Source: Planctomycetaceae bacterium (GTDB lineage Bacteria > Planctomycetota > Planctomycetia > Pirellulales > PNKZ01). From it: a stretch of 64,000 nt of DNA. The translations under genes were made by a program, and so were the position numbers. The notes under the pieces were generated by a model that was given only the letters and a program-made list of their open reading frames with translations, had not been told where the DNA came from and ran no database searches. The DNA lies in the NCBI GenBank assembly GCA_016793115.1, contig JAEUIN010000326.1, positions 1 to 64,000 on the forward strand, in the 5' to 3' direction. The stretch's first letter is position 1; every line of letters starts with the position of its first letter. Below, one piece after another: positions 20,984 to 30,287 of this stretch.

Positions 20984-21717
20984 GGGCGGGCTCCCGTAGG
21001 CGACGCCGTGGCCGTGGGTTTCGGCAGCGTCGGAGCGGACGGGCCGAGCGATGGGCCGGCCATCACGCTCGGTTGGCCGGCCGTCGGAGCGGCGGGCGAA
21101 GTGAGCGCGGGAGACGGAGCGGTCGCGGCGGGAGCCGGCGTGGATGTAGTCGTCGCTGCGCCGGCGGCGGGGGCGGCCGTGCCGGTCGGCGCGGCGGCCG
21201 GCCATTTCGGCAGCCCCGACTTCTCGACGATCTTCATCGCCCGTTCGATCGGAATATGGAGGTGCTTGCGTTCGGCGTCGGCCCAAGCAAATTCTTGCAG
21301 CGCCGCTTCTTGTTCGACGCGCATCTTCGCCATCACCGAAGCCGGCGACTCTTGCAGGTTCGGCGCCGGGGGCGGCGAGCGCTCGCCGGCCCGCAGCGTA
21401 GGCAGCGGACGCTCGGCGGCGATGTCGTCGGACAGCCATTGATACTGGCCGTAGATTACGGCCATCGTAACGACGAGGCTGACGACCATGACGGCCAAGA
21501 ACCAAGCGATGCCCGCGATGCTGACGTCGTTGGAGTCTTGCACCGAGGGGCCGATGTATTCGTCGTCGTCGTGCGGCGACGGCTTGAGCGCCACGCTCGG
21601 CGGGTTCGCCGAGCCGTAGTCGTCGACGACGCCGTCTTCGTCGGCGCCGACGTTCTGCGTCGAGAGATCGACTTCTTCTTCGGGCAGACCGGCGTTGTTC
21701 TGATTTTCGCTCGACAT
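20980..21717 (-). CDS. Single-pass membrane protein embedded in the ACIII-cox operon, unknown function
   Basis: The product has 245 residues: an acidic N-terminal region, one clear transmembrane helix (about 67-90, SIAGIAWFLAVMVVSLVVTM), then a segment rich in conserved-looking residues, PLPTLRAGERSPPPAPNLQ and QEAALQEFAWADAER-KHLHIPIERAM. It ends in a long Ala/Pro/Thr tail. The IPI-x-x-AM segment resembles that of unnamed proteins I associate with ACIII-oxidase clusters. It overlaps both neighbours by one and four bases, so it is co-translated with ActF and SCO. An assembly or linker role is inference. Confidence 0.8.
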   Translation of the reverse strand: MSSENQNNAGLPEEEVDLSTQNVGADEDGVVDDYGSANPPSVALKPSPHDDDEYIGPSVQDSNDVSIAGIAWFLAVMVVSLVVTMAVIYGQYQWLSDDIAAERPLPTLRAGERSPPPAPNLQESPASVMAKMRVEQEAALQEFAWADAERKHLHIPIERAMKIVEKSGLPKWPAAAPTGTAAPAAGAATTTSTPAPAATAPSPALTSPAAPTAGQPSVMAGPSLGPSAPTLPKPTATASPTGARP

Positions 21718-23042
21718 TAGTGCGACCCTCCGGCCGATTCGCGGGGCAAATCGTACTCGTAGGCGGGACGTTGCATCTTCAGATCGAAGAGATACAGTGC
21801 GACGCCGCCGAGCAGCAGCGCCGTACTGACGACGGCTCCGGCGACGCCGAACGTCAGTTCCGAGAAATTCGCCGGCATCACTTGCCAGGTCATGTCGACC
21901 AGACGCATCGCGACGACGCCCAGGGCGATGCGGCCGACGATGCTCGGGGTGCGCTTGTTGCGACGAACCATCAACGAAACGAACGGCGCGGCGTATTGCA
22001 GCAGCACGAGCATCAAGCCGACGATCAGCCAGCCGTGGTCGCTACGTTTTAAGTACCACACGGTTTCTTCCGGCAAGTCGCCGTACCAGATGATGAGGAA
22101 CTGCGAGAACGCCGTGTAGGTCCACAACATGGTGAACGCGAGCATCAAATTGCCGAGGTCTTGGATCGGCGTCGCGTGGTGGCTATGGCCGAGTTCGCTC
22201 TCGCCGGGACCGAGGTGGCGCACATGGCCGTGCGGATTCGGCTCGTGATGCGGATGCTCGGGCGCGACCATCTCGCCGTCGAACTCTCCCATCTTCAAGT
22301 TGTCGCCGCCGCCGAGGCCGACCGCCATCATGACGTGCGACACGATCGAGGTGTTGAAGGCGATCGCCGAGAGGGCTTGGCCGATGACGAAGATGACGCC
22401 GTAGGCGGCGGAGTACCAATGCGGATCAAGCGACATGGCCCAGTCGATCGAGGCGAACGTCATCGACACGCCGTAGAGGCCGATCGCTTGGGCGGAACCG
22501 ACGCGCACGCGACGGGCGGAATCGAACGTCCGCTGTTTGGCGTTGCGGCCTTCCAAGAAGCGGACGTAGGCCGCTAAGAGGAACCACAAGGCGAAGTAGC
22601 CGACGGCCCGCAGTTGGAACCAATGGGTGTTGAGATACGGTTTCTTGAAGTTGAGGATCTTATCGGTTTGGTGCGAGGCAGGCTCGTGTTCGTAGTGAGC
22701 CCACTCGTAGATATTCACGGTGTCGAGCGCGATCGGCACGAACAGCAACGCCATGAGCGGCAGCAGCGACGCGGCGGCGCGGGCCGACACACGCACCTGG
22801 CGGCCCCACTGGCCGCCGGTCAGGTTGTGCAGATAAATAAGAGCCTGCGAGCCGAGTACGACTCCGAGTACGAACAAGTAACCGGCCAGATAAGCCGATA
22901 TGAAAAGCTTGTGACCGCCGGCGGCAAAGGCGACGACGGAGCCGACCGCGCCGACGGCGAGGGCCACAAGCGCGCCTTTGCGCAGGCCGGGCGGAGTTCG
23001 CGGCGCGTCGGCCGGCAAAACGTCGTGAGCGTGAGAACCCAT
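21717..23042 (-). CDS. actF: Alternative complex III subunit ActF (NrfD-like quinol-binding membrane protein)
   Basis: One of the two NrfD/PsrC-like integral subunits of the quinol:cytochrome c oxidoreductase. The 441-residue product has about ten helices, starting ALVALAVGAVGSVVAFAAG and LFISAYLAGYLFVLGVVLGS. It has QALIYLHNLTGGQWG and the ActF-like loop DTVNIYEWAHYE followed by ILNFKKPYLNTHWF. A His-rich loop (HPHHEPNPHGHVRH) lies mid-protein. Start and stop overlap the flanking genes as TAATG on both sides. Confidence 0.9.
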   Translation of the reverse strand: MGSHAHDVLPADAPRTPPGLRKGALVALAVGAVGSVVAFAAGGHKLFISAYLAGYLFVLGVVLGSQALIYLHNLTGGQWGRQVRVSARAAASLLPLMALLFVPIALDTVNIYEWAHYEHEPASHQTDKILNFKKPYLNTHWFQLRAVGYFALWFLLAAYVRFLEGRNAKQRTFDSARRVRVGSAQAIGLYGVSMTFASIDWAMSLDPHWYSAAYGVIFVIGQALSAIAFNTSIVSHVMMAVGLGGGDNLKMGEFDGEMVAPEHPHHEPNPHGHVRHLGPGESELGHSHHATPIQDLGNLMLAFTMLWTYTAFSQFLIIWYGDLPEETVWYLKRSDHGWLIVGLMLVLLQYAAPFVSLMVRRNKRTPSIVGRIALGVVAMRLVDMTWQVMPANFSELTFGVAGAVVSTALLLGGVALYLFDLKMQRPAYEYDLPRESAGGSH

Positions 23043-23689
23043 TACTTCGTCCCCCCGGCGCCGGCGGCGGGAGACGCGGGCTTAGCGGCGGCGGCGTCCA
23101 AGTGCTGTCGTTCTTCTTTCGTGAGCGGAACCGAGGTCATGTCTTCCGGCGTCGCGTAGCGGCTGAGCTGCAACGCGCGAATGTAGGCGGAGATCGCCCA
23201 ACGATCGTCGGTCGAGATTTGTTTGCGATAGCTCGCCATGGCGCCGAAACCTTGCGTCATGACGTCGAAGTAGTGGCCGACGGGCAAGCCGCGCAGCCGA
23301 TCGGTGTGGAACGACGGCGGCTTGAGAAATCCGCGCCGCACGATCATGCCGTCGCCGTCGCCGAGGCGACCGTGGCAGGGCGTGCAGTAAATCGTGAAAC
23401 GCTCTTGGCCGCGGGCCAGCAGCTTGGCGTCGACAGAAAGCGGAATCTCGGTGACGAAGCCGGAGCCTTCACGGCCGGTCTCGCGCGGTCCGTCGACGAC
23501 GGGGCGTCCGCGCGGCACCACGTTCGGCTCGTAAGGGCGAGCCGAGCGGCCGTCTTCGAAGAACGGACTTCCTTCCAGCGGTTCGTATTTCGGCTGATCG
23601 TACATGTCGGAATGACAACCGAAGGCTGCGGCGGCGCTCAAGGCGACGATCAGAAGCGCAGATCGGTACCGGCTGCGGAGCGAAGTCAC
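23042..23689 (-). CDS. actE: Alternative complex III subunit ActE (monohaem cytochrome c lipoprotein)
   Basis: A 215-residue exported protein with a lipobox-like signal (ALLIVALSAAAAFGC, Cys25). One class I cytochrome c domain contains CTPCH (Cys102, Cys105, His106). ActE carries electrons at the periplasmic face of ACIII towards the oxidase. It starts at GTG 23689, overlapping the actD stop (GTGA), and ends in TAATG with actF. The C-terminus is Ala/Pro-rich. Confidence 0.92.
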   Translation of the reverse strand: MTSLRSRYRSALLIVALSAAAAFGCHSDMYDQPKYEPLEGSPFFEDGRSARPYEPNVVPRGRPVVDGPRETGREGSGFVTEIPLSVDAKLLARGQERFTIYCTPCHGRLGDGDGMIVRRGFLKPPSFHTDRLRGLPVGHYFDVMTQGFGAMASYRKQISTDDRWAISAYIRALQLSRYATPEDMTSVPLTKEERQHLDAAAAKPASPAAGAGGTK

Positions 23690-24240
23690 TTATGCACCTC
23701 GCTAATCTGCAGCGGCTTAAATTGCTCGAAGAAGGCGATCACTTCATCCACGTTGAACTTCGGGTCGGCGGCCTGAATCGAAAGGAAAAAGCGGTCGCGG
23801 CTCGCCAGCGTGAACTCCGGACAGTTGAACACCGGGTGATACGGCATCGGCAGACCGTTGAGGGCGAGCATGCCGAGCACCGCGGCGAAGGCGGCGAAGA
23901 GAATCGTGAGTTCGAACGTCACCGGAATGAACGCCGGCCAGCTATGCAGAGGGCGGCCGCCGATGTTGAGCGGGTAAGCGATCACCGAGCAATAGTATTG
24001 GAGTCCGTAGCCGGTCAGGCCGCCGACGACGGCGGCGCAGAACACGAAGCGCGGCAGTCGCGTCGGGCGGAAGGCCAACGCTTCTTCGATCCCTTCGACG
24101 GGGAACGGCGAATAGGCTTCCATGCGCTTGTAGCCGGCCGCGGTGGCCGCACGCGCGGCGGCGACGAGCGCTTCCGGCGTATCGAACGCCGCCATCACGC
24201 CGTAGGTGTCGCGCGGTTTCAGATGTTGTGTAGGTTGCAT
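23686..24240 (-). CDS. actD: Alternative complex III subunit ActD (DUF3341)
   Basis: A 184-residue membrane subunit. It begins with the DUF3341 signature YGVMAAFDTPEALVAAARAA and YKRMEAYSPFPVEGIEEAL. Two transmembrane helices follow (FVFCAAVVGGLTGYGLQYY and FELTILFAAFAAVLGMLAL), separated by the typical GGRPLHSWPAFIPV loop. It packs against the membrane arm of ACIII. It lies 50 bases from actC and overlaps actE. Confidence 0.93.
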   Translation of the reverse strand: MQPTQHLKPRDTYGVMAAFDTPEALVAAARAATAAGYKRMEAYSPFPVEGIEEALAFRPTRLPRFVFCAAVVGGLTGYGLQYYCSVIAYPLNIGGRPLHSWPAFIPVTFELTILFAAFAAVLGMLALNGLPMPYHPVFNCPEFTLASRDRFFLSIQAADPKFNVDEVIAFFEQFKPLQISEVHK

Positions 24241-24290
24241 AAGTGAGTCCGGCCTGCCGAACGGTTGCGTCGGCCGACGCCGGGATTAGA

Positions 24291-25718
24291 TCAATGCTTG
24301 ACGGGCTTGCTCTGGGCGTCGGGTTCGTCGGGCGACATATGTTCGACTAATTCGCGCATTTCGAAGATCGAGATCATCGGCAGCACGCGAATGAAAATGA
24401 ACAGCAACGAAAAGAACAGGCCGAGCGTGCCGATGTACATCGTCCAGTCGTACGTCGACGGGTAGTACATGCCCCACGACGCAGGCAGGAAGTCGCGGTG
24501 CAAGCTCGTCACGATGATGACGAACCGCTCGAGCCACATGCCGACGTTGACGATAATCGAGATCACGAACAGGATCGCCGGGTTGGCGCGAATGCGGTGC
24601 GACCAAAGCAACTGTGGAATCGCGATGTTGCAGGCGATCAACGCCCAGTAGCTCCAGGCGTACGGCCCGAACATGCGGTTGAGCTGCATGTAGGCTTCGT
24701 AGGTGTTGGCGCTGTACCAGGCGAAGAAGGCTTCCATGGCATAGCCGTAGGCCACCATCAGGCCGGTGGCCAACATCACTTTGGCCATGTTGTCCAAGTG
24801 CTTGGCGGTGATGAAGTCTTCGAGGCGGTAGACCTTGCGGATCGGAATCGCCAGCGTCAGCACCATCGCAAAGCCTGAGTAGACGGCGCCGGCGACGAAG
24901 TACGGCGGGAACATCGTGTTGTGCCAGCCGGGAATGACCGATGTCGCGAAGTCGAAACCGACGATCGTGTGCACGGAGACGACGAGCGGCGTGGCAAGCG
25001 CCGCCAACAGCAAATAGGCGGTGTGGTAACGGTGCCAGTGTCGCGCCGAGCCGCGCCAGCCGAGGGCGAGCATGCCGTAGACGAACTGGCTGATCTTGTT
25101 TTTGGCCCGATCGCGGAGCGTGGCCAAGTCGGGCACGAGGCCGACATACCAGAACAGCGCCGACACGGTGGCGTAGGTCGAGATTGCGAACACGTCCCAA
25201 ATGAGAGCGCTGCGAAATTGCGGCCAAATGCCCATCGTGTTCGGGTACGGGAACACCCAGTAGCAGAGCCAGACGCGGCCCATATGGAACAGCGGGAACA
25301 TGCCGGCGCAAGCGACGGCGAACAGCGTCATCGCTTCGGCGAAGCGGTTGATGCTCGTACGCCAGTCCTGACGAACGAGCAACAGCACGGCGGAGATGAG
25401 GGTGCCCGCGTGGCCGATGCCGACCCACCACACGAAGTTGATGATGTCGAAGCCCCAGCCGACGGGAACGTTCAAGCCCCACACGCCGATGCCGGTCGCC
25501 ACGAGGTGGCAGATGGTGTAGAGGAACACCATCAAGAGCATGAACGAGATCGAGAAGCCGATGATCCAGCCGCGCGGCAAGCCCTTCTGCAACACGATCG
25601 AGCTGATGTGATCAGTGACCGTGGCGTAGGTGTGGCCTGGCGCCAAGACCGGCGTGCCGGCGACGGGAATGTCGGCGGAAGCGGCGGTGCTGCTCGTCTT
25701 AGGGGAGTCGGTGGGCAT
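24291..25718 (-). CDS. actC: Alternative complex III subunit ActC (NrfD/PsrC-like)
   Basis: A 475-residue integral membrane protein, the quinol-binding NrfD/PsrC-family partner of ActB. It has about ten helices, with typical ACIII segments FDIINFVWWVGIGHAGTLIS, CAGMFPLFHMGRVWLCYW, FPYPNTMGIWPQFRSALIWD and HWHRYHTAYLL. Acidic and His residues in these helices are candidates for quinol chemistry and possible proton transfer. It lies 20 bases after actB and 50 before actD. Confidence 0.94.
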   Translation of the reverse strand: MPTDSPKTSSTAASADIPVAGTPVLAPGHTYATVTDHISSIVLQKGLPRGWIIGFSISFMLLMVFLYTICHLVATGIGVWGLNVPVGWGFDIINFVWWVGIGHAGTLISAVLLLVRQDWRTSINRFAEAMTLFAVACAGMFPLFHMGRVWLCYWVFPYPNTMGIWPQFRSALIWDVFAISTYATVSALFWYVGLVPDLATLRDRAKNKISQFVYGMLALGWRGSARHWHRYHTAYLLLAALATPLVVSVHTIVGFDFATSVIPGWHNTMFPPYFVAGAVYSGFAMVLTLAIPIRKVYRLEDFITAKHLDNMAKVMLATGLMVAYGYAMEAFFAWYSANTYEAYMQLNRMFGPYAWSYWALIACNIAIPQLLWSHRIRANPAILFVISIIVNVGMWLERFVIIVTSLHRDFLPASWGMYYPSTYDWTMYIGTLGLFFSLLFIFIRVLPMISIFEMRELVEHMSPDEPDAQSKPVKH

Positions 25719-25738
25719 GAGGCTTCGTTAACGCGACC

Positions 25739-28700
25739 TTAGTGTGCGGCTTCGTGGGCATCTTCGTCGGCCGGCGTGTCGGCTTGCGGGCCGACCTGGA
25801 CGACGGCGCCGGTCAGCGACGGATGCGGATTCGTAACATGAGAGAGATAAGTCGTTCGCGGACGGGTGCCGAGTTCTTCGAGCACGCCGTAGTTGCGCGG
25901 ATCGTTCTTGAGTTTCGACACGCGGGAGTTCGGGTCGTTCAAGTCGCCGAACACGATGGCTTGCGAGGAACAGGCCGCTTGGCAGGCGGTGACGACCGCG
26001 CCGTCGGCGATTTTCATCGGCTTGCCGGTCGCCGCCGCTTCCTTCGAAGCTTCGATGCGAGCGTAGTTGATCCGCTGCACGCAATAGGTGCACTTCTCCA
26101 TCACGCCGCGCGAGCGAACGGTGACGTCGGGGTTGGCGACGAGCGCCGCGAGCGGAGAATCGTAGACGGCATACTCCAAGAAGTTGAAGCGCCGCGCCTT
26201 ATACGGACAGTTGTTCGAGCAGTAACGCGTGCCGACGCAACGATTGTAGGTCATCTCGTTGAGACCTTCATTGCTGTGCGTCGTCGCCGCGACCGGGCAG
26301 ACGACTTCGCACGGCGCGTGTTCGCAGTGTTGGCACGCCGACGGCTGAAGAAGCAACTGCGGGTCTTCTTCGCTGCCGGCGAAGTAGCGATCGAGCCGGA
26401 GCCAGTGCATCTCGCGGCCCTTTTCGACCCCTTCGGGACCGACGACCGGGATATTGTTTTCAGCTTGGCAAGCGGTCACGCAAGCGCCGCAATCGAGGCA
26501 GCGCGAAGCGTCGACGACCATGCCCCAGGCCGCCCCCTCGTATTTCCAATCGGGATACATCGAGGCGTGATGCTGCGCGTGCCCCTTCTCGTGCTCGGCG
26601 CCGTCGTGCGATTGGGCCATTTCCGCCGGCGCGACGGCGGCGACCGAGACGACGTTGAGCACGTTGTTCGGATCGCTGAAGTAAGCACGACCGTTCGACA
26701 TCGACGTCTGCTTCGGCGGCGCCTTGAGCCGCTCGGCGATCGTGTTGAGATGGTAAGAGCGGACGATGTCGCGCCCTTCCATGTTGTGGTGGTGTTGAGT
26801 GCAGGGGAGCGCTTGCTTGCCGCCGGTCTTCTTCAGCGTCAGGCCGCGCCCAATCGACATCGCCGCGGCGGTGCGCAGCGGGTAGACGTCGAAGCCGCGT
26901 CCGTCGGCGATCTTCGCGCCGCTGCGCCGGCCGTAGCCGTAGTGCAGCGTGACGGACCCTTCGGCGATGCCCGGGGCGACCCACACCGCTCCGGTCACGG
27001 TCCGTGAGCCAAGCGTGACTTCGACGACGTCGTTGCTTTCAAGGCCGAGATCTTGGGCGCTTTTGGGGCCGATGAGCACCGCATTGGTCCACGTCAACCG
27101 AGTCCAGGTCTTCGGCAACTCCTGCAGCCAGCCGTTTCCGGCGAAGCGGCCGTCCCAAATGGTCGGGTCGGGAGCAAACACGGCTTCCAGAGCCTGCGCG
27201 TCGCCGGAACGTACGTCAGCTTCATTCCACACGTCGGCGGCGACCGGTGTGGCAGTGACGCTGATCGGCTTTGCGGCACTCTCGGCGACGAGGCCGTCGT
27301 GCACGCTCGTACGCCAGAAGGTTTCGAAGTTGTCGCGTCCCGGTTGCCAAGTGGCGCGGACGATATCGTAGGTCGATTCAACGGCGCGGCCCGTCGCGGC
27401 CGACAGGAATTCGTATTCCGTCTTGCCGCGGTAGAGCGGTGCGATGAGCGGTTGCACGATCGAAGCGGTGCCGTCGTAAGCTTTGACGTCGCCCCACTGC
27501 TCAAGGAAATGCGTCGCGGCGATGTGCCAGTTGCAGAGCTGACTCGTTTCGTCGAAGTGCGTGCTCCAATGAGCCGAGAGCCGCTTCACCTTGACGAGTT
27601 GCTTGGCGAAATCGAGGTCGGCGGGAGCGTCGAAAGCCGGATTGCCGCCGACGATGAGCAGAATGTCGACCTGTCCGGCTTCGATATCCTTGCAGAGCTG
27701 CGTGAGCGACGCGACATGGTCGGCCGGGATGTCTTCGACGGGATCGGTGTAGACGACCGTTTGGCCGACGCTGCCGAGTTGCTGATTGAGCGAGTAGGCG
27801 AGCCAGTGGACTTGCCACGGCATGCGATCGCCGGCGATGACGACGCTCGCGCCGCGATTGGCTTCTAGATCCGCAGCGACGGCGTTCAACCAAGCGCCGA
27901 CTTTACCTTCGCCGAGCCACGGAGCCGCGGGCACGCCCCCCTGCCCGCCCACGCGACGGGCGAGTTCCCGAGCGAGTTCGACAATTTGCGTCGGCTTGAG
28001 TGGCAGGCGGTGGTCGGCCGCGCCTCCGGTGCCCGTCGCACTCGACTCGGCTACGTAGAGCCGATTCATCGTCGTCGCGCCGTCGGTCAGGTTGCGGCCG
28101 TCCATGAAGTCGCGCGCGTAGCGGACGCTGCCGTCGACCGACGCGAGGAAGTCGGCGTCGAGCGAGACGACGATCTTGGCTTGCTTGAAGCGATAGACCG
28201 GGGTCACCGAACGGCCGAAGGCCCGCTGTTGGGCGCGAAAGGCTTCGTCGGCGTGCGTCGGATCGTACTGATGACGACGCGATTCCGGGTATTGCTGAGC
28301 GAGCTCGCGCAATTGACGAGCCAAGGTGGGCGAGACGACCGATTGCGTCAGAATGCGCAGGCCGGCTCCGCCCGGCTTCAATTCCTGAAGAGCGTTGCGC
28401 AGGTCGAGGAGATACGCTTCCCAGGTGGCGATTTCACCAAGCTTGCGCACGGTTTGCGATCGTTCGGGATCGTAGAGCCCGAGCACCGCGGCTTGAGCGA
28501 CGGCGTCGGTGGCGCCGAGCGACGCCGGGTGCAGTTGATTGCCTTCGATCTTCGTGGGGCGGCCGTTGTGGCTTTCGGCCAGAAGACCGATGGTGCGGCC
28601 TGAAAAGCTCATTGCGGTGGCGAAAAACACCGCGTCGCCCGAGACGCCGTATTCCGGCATCTTCGAATAAGGGACGATTTGCTCGGGCGGTTGGCCGATG

Positions 28701-28903
28701 CAGCCGGTAAACGAACTCGCCACTCCGGCCAGGGCCAGCGAAGCTCCGAGGCGGCCCATGAATTCGCGCCGGTCGATGCCCGCGATGTAGCCCGACGCGT
28801 CGATCGACGGCGCTGCTGGAACGGCCGGTGCGTCGCCGCGAGCCTCTTCAAGGCTGCGCCAGACGGTCGAACCGCTTGAAGTTTGCGACGAAGCCGGCGT
28901 CAT
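25739..28903 (-). CDS. actB: Alternative complex III subunit ActB (molybdopterin-oxidoreductase-like plus Fe-S domains)
   Basis: A fused peripheral subunit of about 1054 residues, exported by a Tat-like signal (DRREFMGRLGASLALAGVAS). The N-terminal two thirds resemble molybdopterin oxidoreductases, though ACIII members are known to lack the cofactor. The C-terminal ferredoxin-like part has the cysteine clusters CLDCGACVTAC, CQHCEHAPCEVVC, CVGTRYCSNNC, CTYCVQR and CQAAC, enough for about four Fe-S clusters. They form the electron wire from quinol towards the haems. The start at 28903 (MTPASSQTSSG) is chosen because the upstream open frame is low-complexity. Confidence 0.95.
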   Translation of the reverse strand: MTPASSQTSSGSTVWRSLEEARGDAPAVPAAPSIDASGYIAGIDRREFMGRLGASLALAGVASSFTGCIGQPPEQIVPYSKMPEYGVSGDAVFFATAMSFSGRTIGLLAESHNGRPTKIEGNQLHPASLGATDAVAQAAVLGLYDPERSQTVRKLGEIATWEAYLLDLRNALQELKPGGAGLRILTQSVVSPTLARQLRELAQQYPESRRHQYDPTHADEAFRAQQRAFGRSVTPVYRFKQAKIVVSLDADFLASVDGSVRYARDFMDGRNLTDGATTMNRLYVAESSATGTGGAADHRLPLKPTQIVELARELARRVGGQGGVPAAPWLGEGKVGAWLNAVAADLEANRGASVVIAGDRMPWQVHWLAYSLNQQLGSVGQTVVYTDPVEDIPADHVASLTQLCKDIEAGQVDILLIVGGNPAFDAPADLDFAKQLVKVKRLSAHWSTHFDETSQLCNWHIAATHFLEQWGDVKAYDGTASIVQPLIAPLYRGKTEYEFLSAATGRAVESTYDIVRATWQPGRDNFETFWRTSVHDGLVAESAAKPISVTATPVAADVWNEADVRSGDAQALEAVFAPDPTIWDGRFAGNGWLQELPKTWTRLTWTNAVLIGPKSAQDLGLESNDVVEVTLGSRTVTGAVWVAPGIAEGSVTLHYGYGRRSGAKIADGRGFDVYPLRTAAAMSIGRGLTLKKTGGKQALPCTQHHHNMEGRDIVRSYHLNTIAERLKAPPKQTSMSNGRAYFSDPNNVLNVVSVAAVAPAEMAQSHDGAEHEKGHAQHHASMYPDWKYEGAAWGMVVDASRCLDCGACVTACQAENNIPVVGPEGVEKGREMHWLRLDRYFAGSEEDPQLLLQPSACQHCEHAPCEVVCPVAATTHSNEGLNEMTYNRCVGTRYCSNNCPYKARRFNFLEYAVYDSPLAALVANPDVTVRSRGVMEKCTYCVQRINYARIEASKEAAATGKPMKIADGAVVTACQAACSSQAIVFGDLNDPNSRVSKLKNDPRNYGVLEELGTRPRTTYLSHVTNPHPSLTGAVVQVGPQADTPADEDAHEAAH

Positions 28904-28985
28904 GCGAAATACCTTGCCTGCGGCCGGCGGCGTGCGGCCGAGCGGCGATGAGTTGGAAAGTGCGACATCGACGAGAAGTCCGACA

Positions 28986-29630
28986 TTAGTAGTGACACGC
29001 CGAGCAGGTCGTGGGATTACGAACTTGATACTTTTCGATAAGAACTTGTTGGCCTTTGTCGTCCGGCGTCTCCGACGCGAGTCGGAACACGTCGCTGCGC
29101 GGGCGGATGTGCTCTTCCGGCGAGCGGTGACAATCAAGGCACCAGCGCATGTGCAGCGACGAGGTGCGCCAAGTCAGCGGCATCTTGTCGATGCGGCCGT
29201 GGCAAACCACGCAGCCCATGCCCTTAGCGACGTGAATACTGTGATCGAAATGCACGAAGTCGGGAACGTCCGTCACGCGGGTCCACTTCAGCGGTTTATT
29301 CGTCGCGAAGCTCTCGCGAACGGGCGCCAGCTTCGGGCTGTCGGACCAAATCTGCGAGTGACAGTTCATGCAGATTTCGGTGGCCGGAATGCCGGCGAAC
29401 GGCGAGTTCTCCACCGAGGTATGGCAGTAGCGGCAGTCGAGGCCGAGACCTGAGACGTGGTGCTCGTGGCTGAAATCGACCGGTTGGGTCCGCACGACGT
29501 ATGCTTGCGTGGCGTAGTCCGAGGTCGTGATCATGTAGATCAGACCGAGTGCGCCGGCGGCGGCCAGCAGCGCGCCAAAAATCGTCGCTCGAGAGACGAC
29601 GTTTGTAAGCGGATGAAACAGCTGCGACAT
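28986..29630 (-). CDS. actA: Alternative complex III subunit ActA (pentahaem cytochrome c)
   Basis: The first gene of the respiratory operon. The product has 214 residues with an N-terminal membrane anchor (about 14-36) and five CxxCH haem motifs: CRYCH (66), CMNCH (87), CVVCH (140), CLDCH (164) and CSACH (209). Additional His residues (HEHHVS, HFDHSIHVAKGMG) can be distal ligands. ActA passes electrons from the Fe-S subunit to ActE. The MSQLFHPLTN start at 29630 is the family-like one; the frame is open 53 codons further upstream without convincing coding character. Confidence 0.94.
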   Translation of the reverse strand: MSQLFHPLTNVVSRATIFGALLAAAGALGLIYMITTSDYATQAYVVRTQPVDFSHEHHVSGLGLDCRYCHTSVENSPFAGIPATEICMNCHSQIWSDSPKLAPVRESFATNKPLKWTRVTDVPDFVHFDHSIHVAKGMGCVVCHGRIDKMPLTWRTSSLHMRWCLDCHRSPEEHIRPRSDVFRLASETPDDKGQQVLIEKYQVRNPTTCSACHY

Positions 29631-30287
29631 GGATGACGGCGCTGGGGTGTTGCTCGCGGCGACGTCTGCACTTGTCGTGCCGTGCGTGATCAACTCACGC
29701 CGTCGCTGCGACGATGAACTCTCGAACCGATACGAACGACGAACCGCAAAACGCAAAGAGCGGACGGCCCGAGGGCGCTCGATCTTCACTTGAACTCATT
29801 CTTGTCGCGAACGCGATTTCGTCGCCGTTGGGCCCGCAAAAAGCGGATTCTCGATCACGGACGGCCGGAATCGTTTGCGCGTCGTACTCACCTTCTGGAG
29901 AAGGGCCGTACGAAAAGTTCCTTGTTTACCAGCGCCGGTATTCCGTCCGCATCCGCCGAATGGCGGAGTGTCTGCCGAAAATTCCTAAATCCTCCCTGCG
30001 CGCGTCTTAAGCAAGTGCTCGGAGATGACGGAAGTGCCGAGCGGGCGCGCGGAAATTCGCCGTAGAGCGAATCGCCTATCTAGGATCGACAATACGATTG
30101 CAAGCGACGTACGTAGGCCGAGCGCGCTCGCAATGAATCGACGCAGAGCGAAATACTAATGTCGCTCGCAAAAGTCCGCAAGGGAGCGCTCGCGCGAGTC
30201 GGACGCCGCATTACGGCTTGACAAAATTGCAATGCGAATTCCGCGCAGCGTCATGACGAGATGCAAAGCTCGCTGCGCCGCGCGACG
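29631..30287. other. Leader and promoter region of the ACIII-cox operon, no gene seen
   Basis: About 650 bases with only short Arg-rich frames. It must hold the promoter of the twelve-gene minus-strand operon and the 3' end of the upstream redoxin-fusion gene. The least bad promoter-like match on the minus strand is a TTGCGG/TAGTAT pair at about 30150-30182, with a 17-base spacer; it would give a leader of roughly 500 bases. CGCTCGCAA occurs twice in about 40 bases (near 30127 and 30163). No tRNA or riboswitch fold was recognised. Confidence 0.35.

Noticed and set aside
29714-30065. Short plus-strand frames upstream of actA
   Set aside because: Two overlapping frames of about 95 codons with no ribosome-binding site or protein-like pattern; treated as leader DNA.
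30217-30240. TTGACA on the plus strand as a promoter
   Set aside because: No -10 at a suitable distance, and no plus-strand gene follows for 2.5 kb.
29631-30287. tRNA or riboswitch in the longest gap
   Set aside because: No T-loop consensus, cloverleaf or known riboswitch core was found by eye on either strand.
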